A stretch of DNA of 64,000 nt from Emmonsiellopsis sp. PD_33 (lineage: Eukaryota > Ascomycota > Eurotiomycetes > Onygenales > Ajellomycetaceae): assembly GCA_032988165.1 (NCBI GenBank), contig JANTQF010000053.1:92060-156059 (forward strand), in the 5' to 3' direction. The translations under genes were made by a program, and so were the position numbers. Each line of letters begins with the position of its first letter. The first letter of the stretch is position 1. Shown piece by piece: positions 1 to 11,048 of this stretch. The notes below the pieces were generated by a model. The model was not told where the DNA came from and made no database searches. It saw nothing but the letters and a program-made list of their open reading frames with translations.

Positions 1-1269
1 TAGAAATAAGATATAAATGCAGAGGCAGCTTTCTTTATTTCTTTATCATTATTATGAGCCATGCAAATCTCAGTTTCAAATGCCTATATTATTACATATG
101 AATCTCTCTTAAAATAACTAGCTGATAGCTCAGTTTCTAGTTATTTTAATGTGATGTTTAATACCTCTATCAGAATAACAACAGCCCAGTATGAGAGCTT
201 TAAAAGTGAGATGGAATATAGTATTATATAGTTCTTTCTGAACAATGAACTTTCAAGTGGGGCTATCAATTAATTTCTCACATTACTCTATCTTTACATT
301 ATCACTGATGGACTTTCTTTCCATACTGCTCAATAGTTCTATAATATCATCAATAGGGGCTTAACAACTAATAATGTATAAAGTAATGAATTTATTAACA
401 CTTTAATTTCTGTAACATCCACTAATGGAATCATAATCAAAGCCACTTTCTCTCATCAGAGAGTAGATAATATTATTCACCAATTACTTGAACATCTTTC
501 ATTCAAGGATGTCCTACAATATGGACCTATATGACAGTTCTTGGAGTTGAATCAATGAATATATACTGAGATACATATAGCTAACTAATAGTAAGATATA
601 TAATGAAAACTTCCAGCCTCTTCCACACTAGTTTCATTGATCTTTGCATCTGATAAGATACAGCTCTTCATGCATCATAGGGACTAGGTATCTTAGCCTA
701 TTTACTTTACTATTAGAAATCTTCCACATAAGATTCATCATGCATAAAAGATAATCAGTCTTCAGAAGATCACCTATCTTCCTATTATTAAGAAGATTGA
801 TCATATCATAAAGACCAGGCTTTATCATACTTGTATGGCTGAGATACTTAAATATAAGTCTTACTACTAATATCCCACTGGCAGGTACTAACAATGCTGT
901 AGCTATTAAGGCCTTAAGTACAACTAGCATGTTTGTTAAATGTGCTGATAGTTATGTTTGATACTACTTTCTAGTATTAGCTAGATTCATAACTGACTAT
1001 AAAGAGCAAGTCTTAATTATTAGTATAAAAAACAACAGATACTATTCAATCTGTCTTATTCTCTCTTCAGAGTGTCAAGATCTATTAAAGGTCTTTCCAA
1101 TATATATATATAGGTAAATGTAGGATCAGATTCAGCAGTAGTGAGATGATCCTTTATTCATTGATTCTGATATAACAGTTCATGACATTAACTTCTTTGC
1201 CTGGTGCCACCCATAAATTAATATCCATGAAGTGATGATGATTGATATTCTCTACTAGTTACTTAAGAG

Positions 1270-1900
1270 TATAGTTCAATATCTAGTTGAATGGCTTCAG
1301 GAAATGATGATAAACCTTATCAAACCTATATAATAAATTAAGAATTAGAAAGCTCTATTAATATTTCAAGTAGATAGAACTAAACAGCTTGATGACTAAT
1401 TTAATCATATTTCTTACTATTCAGATCTTTAGTATTTTATCAACTTTAGCTACTTTAAATAGTGGTCTGAGTTACAGTGCAAGGCTCTATCATAATAGTT
1501 AATCTCAGTTATTATCTCTTTATTGCTCCATTATTTGCAACCTACCCTCCTATATGCCTGTGCTGTAGTTGACTTTCTATTCTATGCATAGTATTACTTC
1601 TATGATAATAAAACCCTGAAGTACTTGAAGAACATCTTGAAATGAATTGATACTCTCAAATGAGCATTTCATTATTATTATATATCTCATAAGAAATGTC
1701 ACTTATATAAAGTTAGTCACTTTAACTTTATAAAATTCTATGTTCTTATTCACTATGTTAAGTTCATTCATAAATATAGAACTCTGGATGGCTTCAATAC
1801 TGAGCACAGTAAGACTAGCTATAAATGCCATGTAAAGGTCTATTATCATAATATTAATAAATGTGTTGGTAATAAATAGCAGCTGATCAAACACAGTTAG
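1270..1900 (+). pseudogene. Plavaka-like DNA transposase remnant
   Basis: One forward frame runs from about 1500 to 1900 with only a few TAG/TGA stops. It contains the pattern I associate with fungal Plavaka (CACTA-related) transposases: a segment resembling LLHYLQPTLLYACAVVDF, then HFNF, then HYV-x2-I, then DGFNTEHS followed by HVK and NK (roughly 1718-1865). The real element probably begins upstream and ends downstream, but decay hides the limits and I did not find terminal inverted repeats. The assignment rests on remembered motif order, not on a database search. It is certainly non-functional. Confidence 0.55.
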
Positions 1901-2509
1901 TAGTATATATATATATTAGAGTTAGAGAACATATTACTTCATGCTAATATCATCAGCTCAAGTATACTTATAGCTGAAGATCAACTTGGAATAAAGCTTA
2001 TTACTACATTAATAACTATAAACTTGCAGAAAATATTATAACATTCATTAGAAGTAGATCACTACTAATCACTAGCATATCATATCATAATAGTGAGAGA
2101 GGTAGTCAAGAGACTGGGTCATCTCAAGAAGGTTTTTCTAAATATATTATCAGTTTATATTGCAGATAGGCATTTTCAGCTTACTAGTATGAAGAACTAA
2201 CATCCCACATTGCAATTAATGCTTGACTATCACATATAGGTACATGAATTGATTATTATATGGAAATGAGATGGGTGAGATCCATCTGACACAAATCACT
2301 TTATTAAGGAGAAGATTCAATGCACATCTGTATAGCAAGGGGTACTTGGCAGGTAGCAGCAAGACTATGTCTGGTTGACTGATGAAAAGGCTGATAATAG
2401 AAATAAGATAAGAAATATATCTTTTTAAGGGCAGATGGTTAGCTAGCTCTTACTGATATCAACTATAATTAACCCTGATGTTTGAGTGAAGAAGGATAGA
2501 AGGATCCCC

Positions 2510-3012
2510 AATCAAAATAGAAATACATGCTATACTAAGGCACTTATTGATATCCTCTGACTGTGTTCTAGGAAGCCACATGATGTCCATGGCATATATG
2601 AAGTAGAGATATATATAGACTTAGAGCTCAATTCATCAGATAATAATTTAGATTACCTATAGAAATATTATTTCTATTCAGTGAAGACTATACAGTAAGA
2701 TGCTCACCTTATTTCAATATAACTTAATAATATACATGTAAGATTCTCTACCAAATAATTCTACATTAATAATTATATTAACTGGAACTAATATAACAGT
2801 TTGTATAGTAAAATATGATTAGAAGATGAACTTCAGGCAGTAAATAAATAGTCAACTTAGTTAAAAGTTAGTATCAGAGAGGAAGTGGAGAATGAAGAGA
2901 GCAACATGAATGAAAAGAATGAGAAGGATAATAACTTAAATAAAGATAATATTTTAGATGAATTGAATGGTGACTTAAACAGCAATTTGATAGATTCAGA
3001 TGATAAATAATA
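2510..3012 (+). pseudogene. Decayed ORF, acidic C-terminal end
   Basis: A single frame is followed for about 165 codons, broken only by TAA/TAG/TGA, and ends in a double TAA. The last 60 codons are Glu/Asp/Asn/Lys-rich. It lies downstream of the Plavaka-like remnant on the same strand and could be the end of that element or a second element ORF. I do not recognise the protein. Confidence 0.35.
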
Positions 3013-3035
3013 AGAAGTTATGAGAAGAATATTTC

Positions 3036-3216
3036 TCAGCTTAAGCTAGCAGGCAGGAAAGGAACACATTCTTTAGCTTAAGCTGAGCAGGACAGCCTAG
3101 CTTAAGCTGAGGAATGTACTCCTCTCAATTAATATGCAGATTAAAGTATTATTCAAGCACTCTGCTGACTTAAGTCAAGAAATGTGTTCCTTTTCTGCCT
3201 ATTAGCTTAAACTGAA
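3036..3216. repeat. Foldback (MITE-like) element 1
   Basis: Two arms of about 52 bp (3036-3088 and 3164-3216) are imperfect reverse complements. The outer part is built on the palindrome AGCTTAAGCT; the inner part pairs GGAACACATTCTT with a copy of AAGAATGTGTTCC carrying one extra A. A further AGCTTAAGCT copy lies at 3099-3108. Size, long inverted arms and lack of coding capacity fit a foldback or MITE element. No target duplication was identified. Confidence 0.5.
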
Positions 3217-5391
3217 GAATGTGCTATTATTTAAGTTATAATGCATACTAGTATTTATTTAGGCAGATCAATAAAAAAAAATAAGTAGCCACACACTTGG
3301 GTTTGAACTCAGGCTGTTACCTTAAGAGGTGATTGAATCATATAACTTCTATATTTATATAGATTAGTTAACTACTAGAATTAATGAATTCATAAGAATG
3401 ATTCTAATAGATTAATTATGTAAGTATCTATACATCTATTATTATTTAGCATTATTTATTCAGATAGTTTATTTTTCAATTAAAACACATTAAATCTTGA
3501 TAATATGATGTGATCCCATTGTGAAATACATCACAAGTTCTATTAAAAAGCTAACACATGCTAAATATACAGGTTTCAGTGGCAGGATTATGTGGCTGTG
3601 GTGTGGTGACATGCTTAGTTATAGGTGTAATAAAATATATATATAATTTATATTCTCTACTAGTAACTAATATTTACTACTATCACAGCAATATCACATC
3701 AATCAGTTTGCATAACACCCACTAGCAGATGGCAACTTAAATAAAGTCACAAAAGCTAGCTATAAAAATATACTTTAAGATCATACTAACATCATCATTC
3801 TTATTAGTATCAAATTGATTACACTGAGAAGAAAAATAACTTTTTACTGTGCAGAATATAACAGCTCAGGGTTCAAACTCAGCTAAGTGCAGTATGAATT
3901 TTATATTTTATTTGATAGTAGTAGTACCAACTCTCTACTGATAAGATAGTCTGACTTAAGCTGAGAGATGTGGTTTAAGTCCCCATGCTACATATAGTAA
4001 GATTAATATTTCTTTAACTCAGATACATTAGAACTGCTAAGTCAAGGAGAGCCATTATCTATAGAAAACATCATTAATTATGTGATGCACTGTAATTATA
4101 AGTTTCAGTGAAAACAAATGAGTTTAAAAGTAGATAATAAGAGATAGGGTAGAACTTAGAGGGTCTGCAGATACATTACTATCATATATTTACTATTAAT
4201 ATAATTTAACATTCATTATACCTTCAAATATTACTACTATTTTTTGTAGATGTATATAAGTTGAGCATCCATTTCATTCTTACTATATAATTAAATAGCA
4301 TGATGTCACAGAGCATACTATATGAGTAGACAGTGCCTAAGGTTAAGACATTCTTAAAGATTAATAGTGTAGCATATCATAATATATGTACATTATTGGA
4401 GAGGGGAATGGCAAGATATGAGCTTCTGGGTTTGAATTTATGAAGAAAGCAAAGTAAGGGGAAACTGTCACTGATGTTCAAGTATGTGTATGAGAGTTAC
4501 TCTCAGATATTCTAAAATATTCTATTAGTAGCTAGGGATAATTATCTGGATGTCATAACCTAATAGTGCAAGAATAACTAGAGACAATATAAGTTATAAA
4601 GGAATAAGAGGTTGCTTGACAGCACTATAACTGTTAATAAAAGTAATGATTGCATGTCAGTGGATAGTTAATCAGAGGATTAAAACAGCATTATCAACCT
4701 TTAAAGATAAGAGGAGAACTTAAAGGAGAGAGTTCTAATAAGATAATATATCTAGCAGGTAATAATACACAATTTTGAAACAGGTTTGATAGTAATATGT
4801 CTAGTGGACAATTTAATACTAGATATAGATAGTAAGAAGACTTAGAAAGAAAATAATTTAGACTGTGTACTATTAAGCCTTCTTTATAAACTTATTGAAA
4901 AGAAGCTTTTAATAATCTATAATTAGTATAAAATATAATATCTGGGCTTCAGTCAGTTTGATCCAGTACAGATATGCAGTAAACATTCTTTTCAAATAAT
5001 AATAAAAAAGATGGATGCTCATGACTGGGAATAATATAAGTTCTATGTTACTAATAAGGTAGAATAAATTATCTTAAAGCTGGGTTTTTAGGTATGTATA
5101 CTGCAATTTATTATTAATAGTCACTAGTTGAAGAAGACTAACTTGAATATACTAGTAAAAAGAGGTACTTCTATCTATTACTAATTAGTAGATGAGGTAT
5201 TATGTGTGGTTCTTTATTTATCTTCTCACTTACTTGAATATAAACTTTACTCTACAGATAAAGTTCATTAGTACTTCTCACACCTAAATTCTTCTTTTAT
5301 ATTTACTGTTGCACCCAACTGAACATCAATATCATGTAAGAATCTTAGATACTAGTGAGTATGAACTTCTTACTCAGTTCTGTGTACAGTA

Positions 5392-5427
5392 CTTAGCTTA
5401 AGTCTAGTTCTAACTTAAGCTAAGGAC
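5392..5427. repeat. Small foldback repeat 2
   Basis: TTAGCTTAAGT and AACTTAAGCTAA face each other across about 8 bases, giving a short hairpin of the same AGCTTAAGCT palindrome family found at 3.0, 5.6 and 7.7 kb. Confidence 0.45.
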
Positions 5428-5542
5428 TCTATACTTAAAATTTACTAATTAAAATATAATAGACACTTACTACAATAAATTCTTATTTCATAGTTACATC
5501 ATTTAGTCTTATATGAGTCTCAACTACACCCTCATGTTCTCT

Positions 5543-5633
5543 ACAGTTCTCAGCTTAAGCTAGAGCTGAGCTTAAGCTGAGTATTATTTGTCTAGATATT
5601 ACTATATTAGCTCTAGTTTAAGCTGAGAACTGT
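5543..5633. repeat. Foldback repeat 3 with 25-bp arms
   Basis: The arm at 5543-5567 (beginning ACAGTTCTCAGCTTAAGC) is the reverse complement of 5609-5633 except for one C/T difference. About 41 bases separate the arms, and another AGCTTAAGCT palindrome sits at 5569-5578. The single mismatch is a transition, in line with the decay of the block. Confidence 0.6.
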
Positions 5634-6278
5634 CTACCACAACATACTAAATATAAGATAATAGGTTTTAAATAAGAGTAAAATAGCTTCATAACACTGA
5701 AAACACCCTAAAGTGAATACAGCTAGTGCCCAGAGGAATAGTTCTCAAGCTAGTTAGAGAATAATAGTATCTTCATCCTCTCATAGAGAAATTAATCATA
5801 ATCAAAACATTATAAAGAATTAGTTAGCATTATTATCATTAGAACCTTTTAATATAAGTTTAAGTCAATAGGATAGATCTCAGCAGCCTAGCAAACAAAT
5901 TAATTAGAGATATAGTTTACAGCCTATTTAGAGAATGCTAGCATCTTCCCCTCCTCAGCTCAATCAACAAATTGATTCCCAAAGTAATACCATTAACTTA
6001 GATCTATTAGAGGTTTAGGTTGATTATTTCAATATATTCTTTTAATACTATATTAATCTTTATTAACATTTAAATGTTTAGAAATCATCAGTGAGACATC
6101 TACAAGTATTATAACTAATAATAAGTAATAGTAGCTTTCTATTCATAGATGTCTGAGTTCATTAACCATCAACAAAATTATTTAGTGTAGAGCTTCAAAA
6201 GTTATAAGAGCTATAATACTGAGATTAATGTAAAGAGGTTTCATAAGTTGGAATGATAGACTCATTATAATAATACAG

Positions 6279-7130
6279 TAAGTATGATTTATTTTTCTGC
6301 CTTTCTTAGCTATGTAATAAATACTAACTATTATAAACTACTGAGTAGGATCTTTCTGATGACAATTTTAACCTAACTGTGGAGAGAGATTGGAAGAGGT
6401 GCAGGACTGATGGTACCCTAACCCTAGGTACCTTTAAGAATGGAATTAATGATTTAAAAAGTAAGGATAGATTAGATCTTAATCTAGCTTCAAAATCATA
6501 CTATAAAGTTACAGGTAATAATATTATTCAGAACTTAAGGTGAATAGAGATTACAAGACAGAGTAAGGTAGATTATTCAGTAACAAATAGAAGGATTTTA
6601 AACATGGTAAAGAACCTCTTAGTTATATAACTATTTACTGGGGTTAACTGAGAATACAAGATTGATACACATCTAATATTATAGCTATTAATAGTTGGTA
6701 AGAATCATATGAATCACCTCATTATGAGTACTTGGCTATTCACTAGGGATCATAATAATTAGAATAAAAGTAAGTTTGAGTTAGAGCTTGATAATGAGGA
6801 TAATGTATCTAAGATCCCATCACCAGAAGAGGTAAGAGAGATATATATATAATACTCTAAATTGAAGTTTTTTAGTATAAATAGAAGGCTATCTAACATG
6901 CAACAGATTATTAATGATATAGGTACCTAATGAGATCATTTTAATACTAAATTTTGAAAGGTAGTAGATGCATATCACTTTACTGAACTAAATAATCTAA
7001 GAGGACAGATTACACAGTTATTAAGAGATGATAACTTTATAGTGATATCTAGGGAAGAGAAGGTATGTATCATACTAGTAGAGCTTGAGGTTATGAATGC
7101 TTGAACTAACTTAATAGCATATAGAATGTA
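6279..7130 (+). pseudogene. Decayed intron-containing ORF, unknown protein
   Basis: A frame of about 255 codons runs from roughly 6360 to 7130, broken only by TAA/TAG/TGA. Just upstream is a well-formed intron remnant: donor GTAAGTATG at about 6280, branch-like TACTAAC near 6331 and acceptor TAG at about 6350. The protein is charged and helical-looking, and I do not recognise it. A spliced gene or transposase that became repeated and was then mutated is the simplest reading. Confidence 0.4.
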
Positions 7131-7662
7131 AAGGATCATTTTCTGTCTAATATTATTATATGAGGTATAGTCAAGTATTTCTTTGGCTAGAGAGCATTTA
7201 GGCTGAGTATTAACACTCTGATAGTAAAGTAATTTAATTTAATTCTAGTCAGAGTAGTGGTAGTAGTGGCAGGTGGAATATACCATGTAATAATAGAGTA
7301 TAAAGAGATAGAAATACATAAGGTATTTAAGATGGAGGCTTTTCAGAATGAGCATAAGATGTTATTTACTAAATATAATATCAATTAGTGCTAACATGTA
7401 ATGTAGGGATATACAAATAAATGTATAATATATAGTGTAAATAGAGAAAGCTGCAGAAGATGAAGGTTGCAGAGATCTTATAGAAGAAAGTAATAAAGAT
7501 AGTAGAAAGAGAAATAATAGTTGAGGAGAAAAAGACACAGTTTATTAAAAGTGCTTTTATTAATTTAATTGAAGATCTTGAGGATATTAAGTAGTAGTAG
7601 TTATTATATTTGTAGGTCACAAATATTAATCATATTAATATAACTATAAGTTTACTATTCTT

Positions 7663-7753
7663 AGCTTAAGCTGAGAAGAGTATAATAATACAGTATTAAC
7701 TATCTTTAACTTAAGCTAAGAAGAGTGTGTATTAACTGTTCTTAGCTTAAGCT
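7663..7753. repeat. Cluster of AGCTTAAGCT palindromes
   Basis: Three copies of the family palindrome occur at 7663-7672, 7708-7717 (AACTTAAGCT) and 7744-7753, in the setting TTAGCTTAAGCTRAGAAGAG. They are spaced about 36-45 bp apart and lead directly into the minisatellite. Confidence 0.5.
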
Positions 7754-7766
7754 AAGGATAGTATGT

Positions 7767-7960
7767 CAATTGAGGAGAAAGTATCAATTAAGAATATTAT
7801 ACTAATTAAGGTTAATATGTTAATCAAGAAAAGTATGCTAATTCAGAATAGTATGCTAATTGAGGAAAGTGTGTCAATTAAAGATAGTGTATAAATTAAA
7901 GATGATGTGTTAATGAAGGATAGTATGTCAATCAAGGAAATTATATTAATTAGAGGATGT
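7767..7960. repeat. Degenerate minisatellite, about 20-bp unit
   Basis: About nine imperfect tandem units resemble RTAGTATGTCAATTRAGGAA, with units varying by a base or two in length and by transitions. It starts right after the palindrome cluster. No coding role is apparent. Confidence 0.55.
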
Positions 7961-9083
7961 ATTTAATGAAGATAGTTAATTTTGAATAGCATATTATATT
8001 ATGAATTATAGAACATATAGATATATTATAAGATTTAAAAATAATAGCTGATACATACTAGGTATAATTCATAGTATTTTGAAGATATATGAAGTTTGCA
8101 GAAATGCCTAGTCTCTAGCTTGCATAGACTATAAGATTAATATACAGATCAGAGAGATAAGCTAAGCTACTAAGTCTTACTCAAGCTGCTAAGCTGCTCA
8201 GCCTGCTCCTAGCTAGCCCCTAACTCAGAAATAAATTGCCAATGAATAGAGCCTGATAATCATATTCCACCAATTTTTTAGGTTATCTAATGTGTGATTG
8301 GGATGCTCCATTGATTCAAAAAGGATAATTCTTAATTATATAGTGAACTGTAGACTTTAGAACCTCTAACTCAGTAGAGATTCAATGATAATCCCATTCA
8401 GCCTTGTGGTATCCAATAATTTCACCATAGATATGGGGAGATAACTCTTTTCCACTCCTGTTCCCAGAAATTTCATGTAAAATAATGTGTGGTGGCATGA
8501 GTAATCACAAAAAGAGAGTGGAGGGTTGGTTTGTTGATACATTTTTGGAAGTACAGAATTGGTGGGGGGTGCTAATATTTTTGATTAGTCACTGTAGTAT
8601 TTATGGATGAGATGAGGACAAGAAAAGGAAAAGAACCCCCCCAAAAAGAAGTTCCCATAATCCAGCCCAACCAGCAACCATCAACCACTCCACGGCCAAA
8701 AACCAACACCCGAAACCCAGCCAAGAAATAATCGACGCGCGTTAATCTATCCCAATCCCCCGTCTTAAACCTTTGGGGAGGGGGGAAAGGAAGAGGGGTA
8801 AGGAGGTTCATTATTTTATATTTTTTTTGTTCAAAAGTGCGAGCAAAACATCTATATATATGGTGCAGGATGCCCACAATGATGGTTTGAGACGGTAGCT
8901 ATGAGTGTTTTCCCTTCTGTCCTCGCTTTGGAGAATGTTTATGTGTAAGAAGGAGGAGGAGGAGGAGGAGGAGGTAACTAGTTGGTCTGTTACCACGGTG
9001 TGAAAAAAGGGAAAGCAGGTAGTATGTATGTAGTTATGGATTGGGAATCTTTCTTAAATTTATTTCTGCATTAATAAAATCGA
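7961..9083. other. Compartment boundary, no gene
   Basis: The AT-rich block fades into normal sequence; the first CG dinucleotides appear at about 8690. ORFs here are low-complexity, for example the translation of the GGA repeat at 8947-8972. Nothing looks like a gene. The right end is the 3' flank of the U5-40K gene. Confidence 0.6.
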
Positions 9084-10486
9084 CTACTTCCCAAGCTCTC
9101 CAAGCATAAGATTTCGATCCGACGAGCCGGAAACAACTACAAAAACACCAAAATTAGCAAAAGAAAAAAGAAGCCGGCATAGTAGCATCAGAAAGGCACA
9201 GGGGCAAAAAACAATAAACTTACTTATAGGTTCCTCCCCCGGCGCAAACCGCACATCATTAACCGTCCCCTTGTGACCGGGAAGCTTATACAGCAGCTTG
9301 CCAGACTTGACATCCCACACCACAACACTCCTATCCCCGCTCCCAGCCGCAATCCTCTCGCCCGTCGGATTCCAGCTGGCCCGGATAAGATTTTTCTCCA
9401 ACCCCACGGGCGCGCCATCATATGTCTTGATATGTCGATCCGCCGGCGCAAAGGGACGGATATCCCACGTGCGCACCGTCGAATCATGAGAATTAGACAG
9501 CAGCGTCTGCGCATCTGGCGAGATGGCCAGGGAAGTGATCGTGTCCGTATGTCCCAGCATCGAATAAGTAACCGCACGCTTCCGTATATCCCACACGTGG
9601 ATATCGTTATCAATACCACCGCTATAAATCTCATTGCCGGCCTCAGCCAGCGCGACGGCCGTAACCGGCATCTCGGACTCGAGGAAGTCGACGGCGTTCT
9701 TCTGGCGCGGGTCCCAGATGCCGATGCAGCCATCGTCGCTGCCGCTGATGAGCAGTTCGGCGCCCCGCCGGCTGATGTCTAGGCAGTTGATGATTTCCTC
9801 GTGCCCGGGGTGTCGGCGGATGCGCTGGCCGGATTCTAGGTCCCAGCTGGCGAGGGTCATGTCTGCGGAGGCGGAGAAGAGGATTCGCGAGTCGCGCGAC
9901 CAGTGCAGGTCTAGGATGGCGCCTTTGTGGCCTGTCAGGTGGCCGTAGTTTTCGCATTGGCCGTATGTTCGCCATAGCACTAGTTGGTGGGCGGGCGGGT
10001 TAGCTGGTTGTAAGAAATGTGAAATGACGGGGTGCAAACGTACTTATCGACCGGTCCATTGATCCAGATGCAATATATTGACCCGTCGGGTCAAATCTCG
10101 TAGCAAATACCTCTCCCGAATGCCCTATATATCACCACAATTAGCACAAACGATCCATCTCCCGAGCTCAACCAAGAAGAGGGGCCTCGCCCCCCCAACA
10201 CCTCTCAATACGAAAACGTACCTGTGAGTTCCATAATCGGAGCATCAAGCCCACTCGTACGGGGAATCTACCACCCATATCAGCTTCAGAATCAAATCAC
10301 TTTTTATAAACCCAACTCGGCAAGGAAGAAGTCCCTTACAGCTTGTATAAGCGCGCCATTCTGCGCCGAGTTATTGACAACCGCAACCGCATTCGAGTCT
10401 CTCAGGTTGGAGTCTGACCGCTGCCGCTTGACCAGCTGCGTGGTCCCAAAGGACTCCTGGGCGGGTCGCTTTTCGGCGGACATCAT
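9084..10486 (-). CDS. snrnp40: U5 snRNP 40-kDa WD40 protein
   Basis: Predicted WD40 beta-propeller subunit of the U5 snRNP (human SNRNP40/Prp8-binding protein, S. pombe Spf38/Cwf17 type), acting in pre-mRNA splicing in the nucleus. Five exons in transcription order: 10486-10340, 10267-10222, 10124-10044, 9979-9224 and 9136-9084, giving 360 aa against about 357 in human. The N-terminus starts MMSAEKRPAQES; seven WD units follow, with GH and WD signatures such as GHEEIINCLD and SHDSTVRTWD. The segment AAGSGDRSVVVWD, then KLPGHKGTVNDVRF and a C-terminal SGSSDRNLMLGE are typical of this family. All introns are GT-AG and in phase. A second ATG directly follows the first. It is divergent from bet3 across a 562-bp promoter. 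Confidence 0.93.
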
Positions 10487-11048
10487 CTTCTCATCCAACG
10501 GTGTCCGGTGCGGTGCAGTAATGTGGTGTGATGGGTGAAGGAGGTTCGTGATCGGAAAGGTGTCGGATGGGTCGAGAGGAATTGGAAGGGTAGGGATTTA
10601 AGAAGAGATTAATTGAGGGAATAGGGAGTGGGGGGGTATCACGGTGCTGTTGGGGTCGAGATTGTCCAAAGCTTTTCTGGCCTTGGTTGTTTTCCTTCGT
10701 CTGGGCCGTCCAAAAAGATTGCCTAAGCGCGCTCAGCCGCGAAAACTCCACCCAACCAAACGAGGTCGTAAGCGCGCTTAGCCATCTTGCCGCGGGGAAG
10801 GACATGACGCGCGCCAAAGGTTGGACTCCACCTGTTACTCCCCATCCTACCTTCAGCCATCTTTTCGGGGTACTTAACGGACCTATGCGCGACGAAATAT
10901 GTGACGTGGGATACTCAGTATTTATACCAGACGATAACCCCGGGACAAACGGCTTTTTAATCCTGCTCGAGTATTCTGGAGGCTGCTACCTAGGAGGTAG
11001 TTTGGTTGGGCCTTGATATCTAGGCCAGCTTTTGGAGGAATACGAAAT
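10487..11048. promoter_or_regulatory. Shared promoter of snrnp40 and bet3 with direct repeats
   Basis: The two genes start back to back. Two direct copies of TAAGCGCGCTYAGCC lie at 10724-10738 and 10769-10783, 45 bp apart; the second includes the perfect 12-bp palindrome TAAGCGCGCTTA. The repeats are inside the 562-bp spacer and may bind a dimeric regulator. The factor is unknown. Confidence 0.45.

Larger units (their letters stand above)
3217..6278. other. AT-rich gene-free stretch
   Basis: No intact gene is visible. Short decayed coding-like fragments occur but cannot be assigned. Further AGCTTAAGCT-type palindromes lie near 3952, at 5392-5427 and at 5543-5633. Three degenerate Pol III B-box-like motifs (GGTTTGAACTC 3300-3311, GGTTCAAACTC 3868-3880, GGTTTAAGTCC 3972-3984) might derive from tRNA-type sequences but have no convincing cloverleaf. 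Confidence 0.6.
1..8690. other. AT-rich, CpG-free, RIP-like decayed compartment
   Basis: Reading this block by eye I found no CG dinucleotide until about 8692, while CA and TG remain common. No intact gene is present. Several long stretches read as one frame interrupted only by TAA, TAG or TGA, which is what C-to-T change of CAA, CAG, CGA and TGG codons gives. This fits repeat-induced point mutation and/or methyl-CpG deamination of old transposons. Identifiable pieces are listed separately. Confidence 0.85.

Noticed and set aside
9273..9975. Several ORFs of 100-170 codons antisense or frame-shifted to the U5-40K gene
   Set aside because: Shadows of a GC-rich coding exon with Arg-rich translations.
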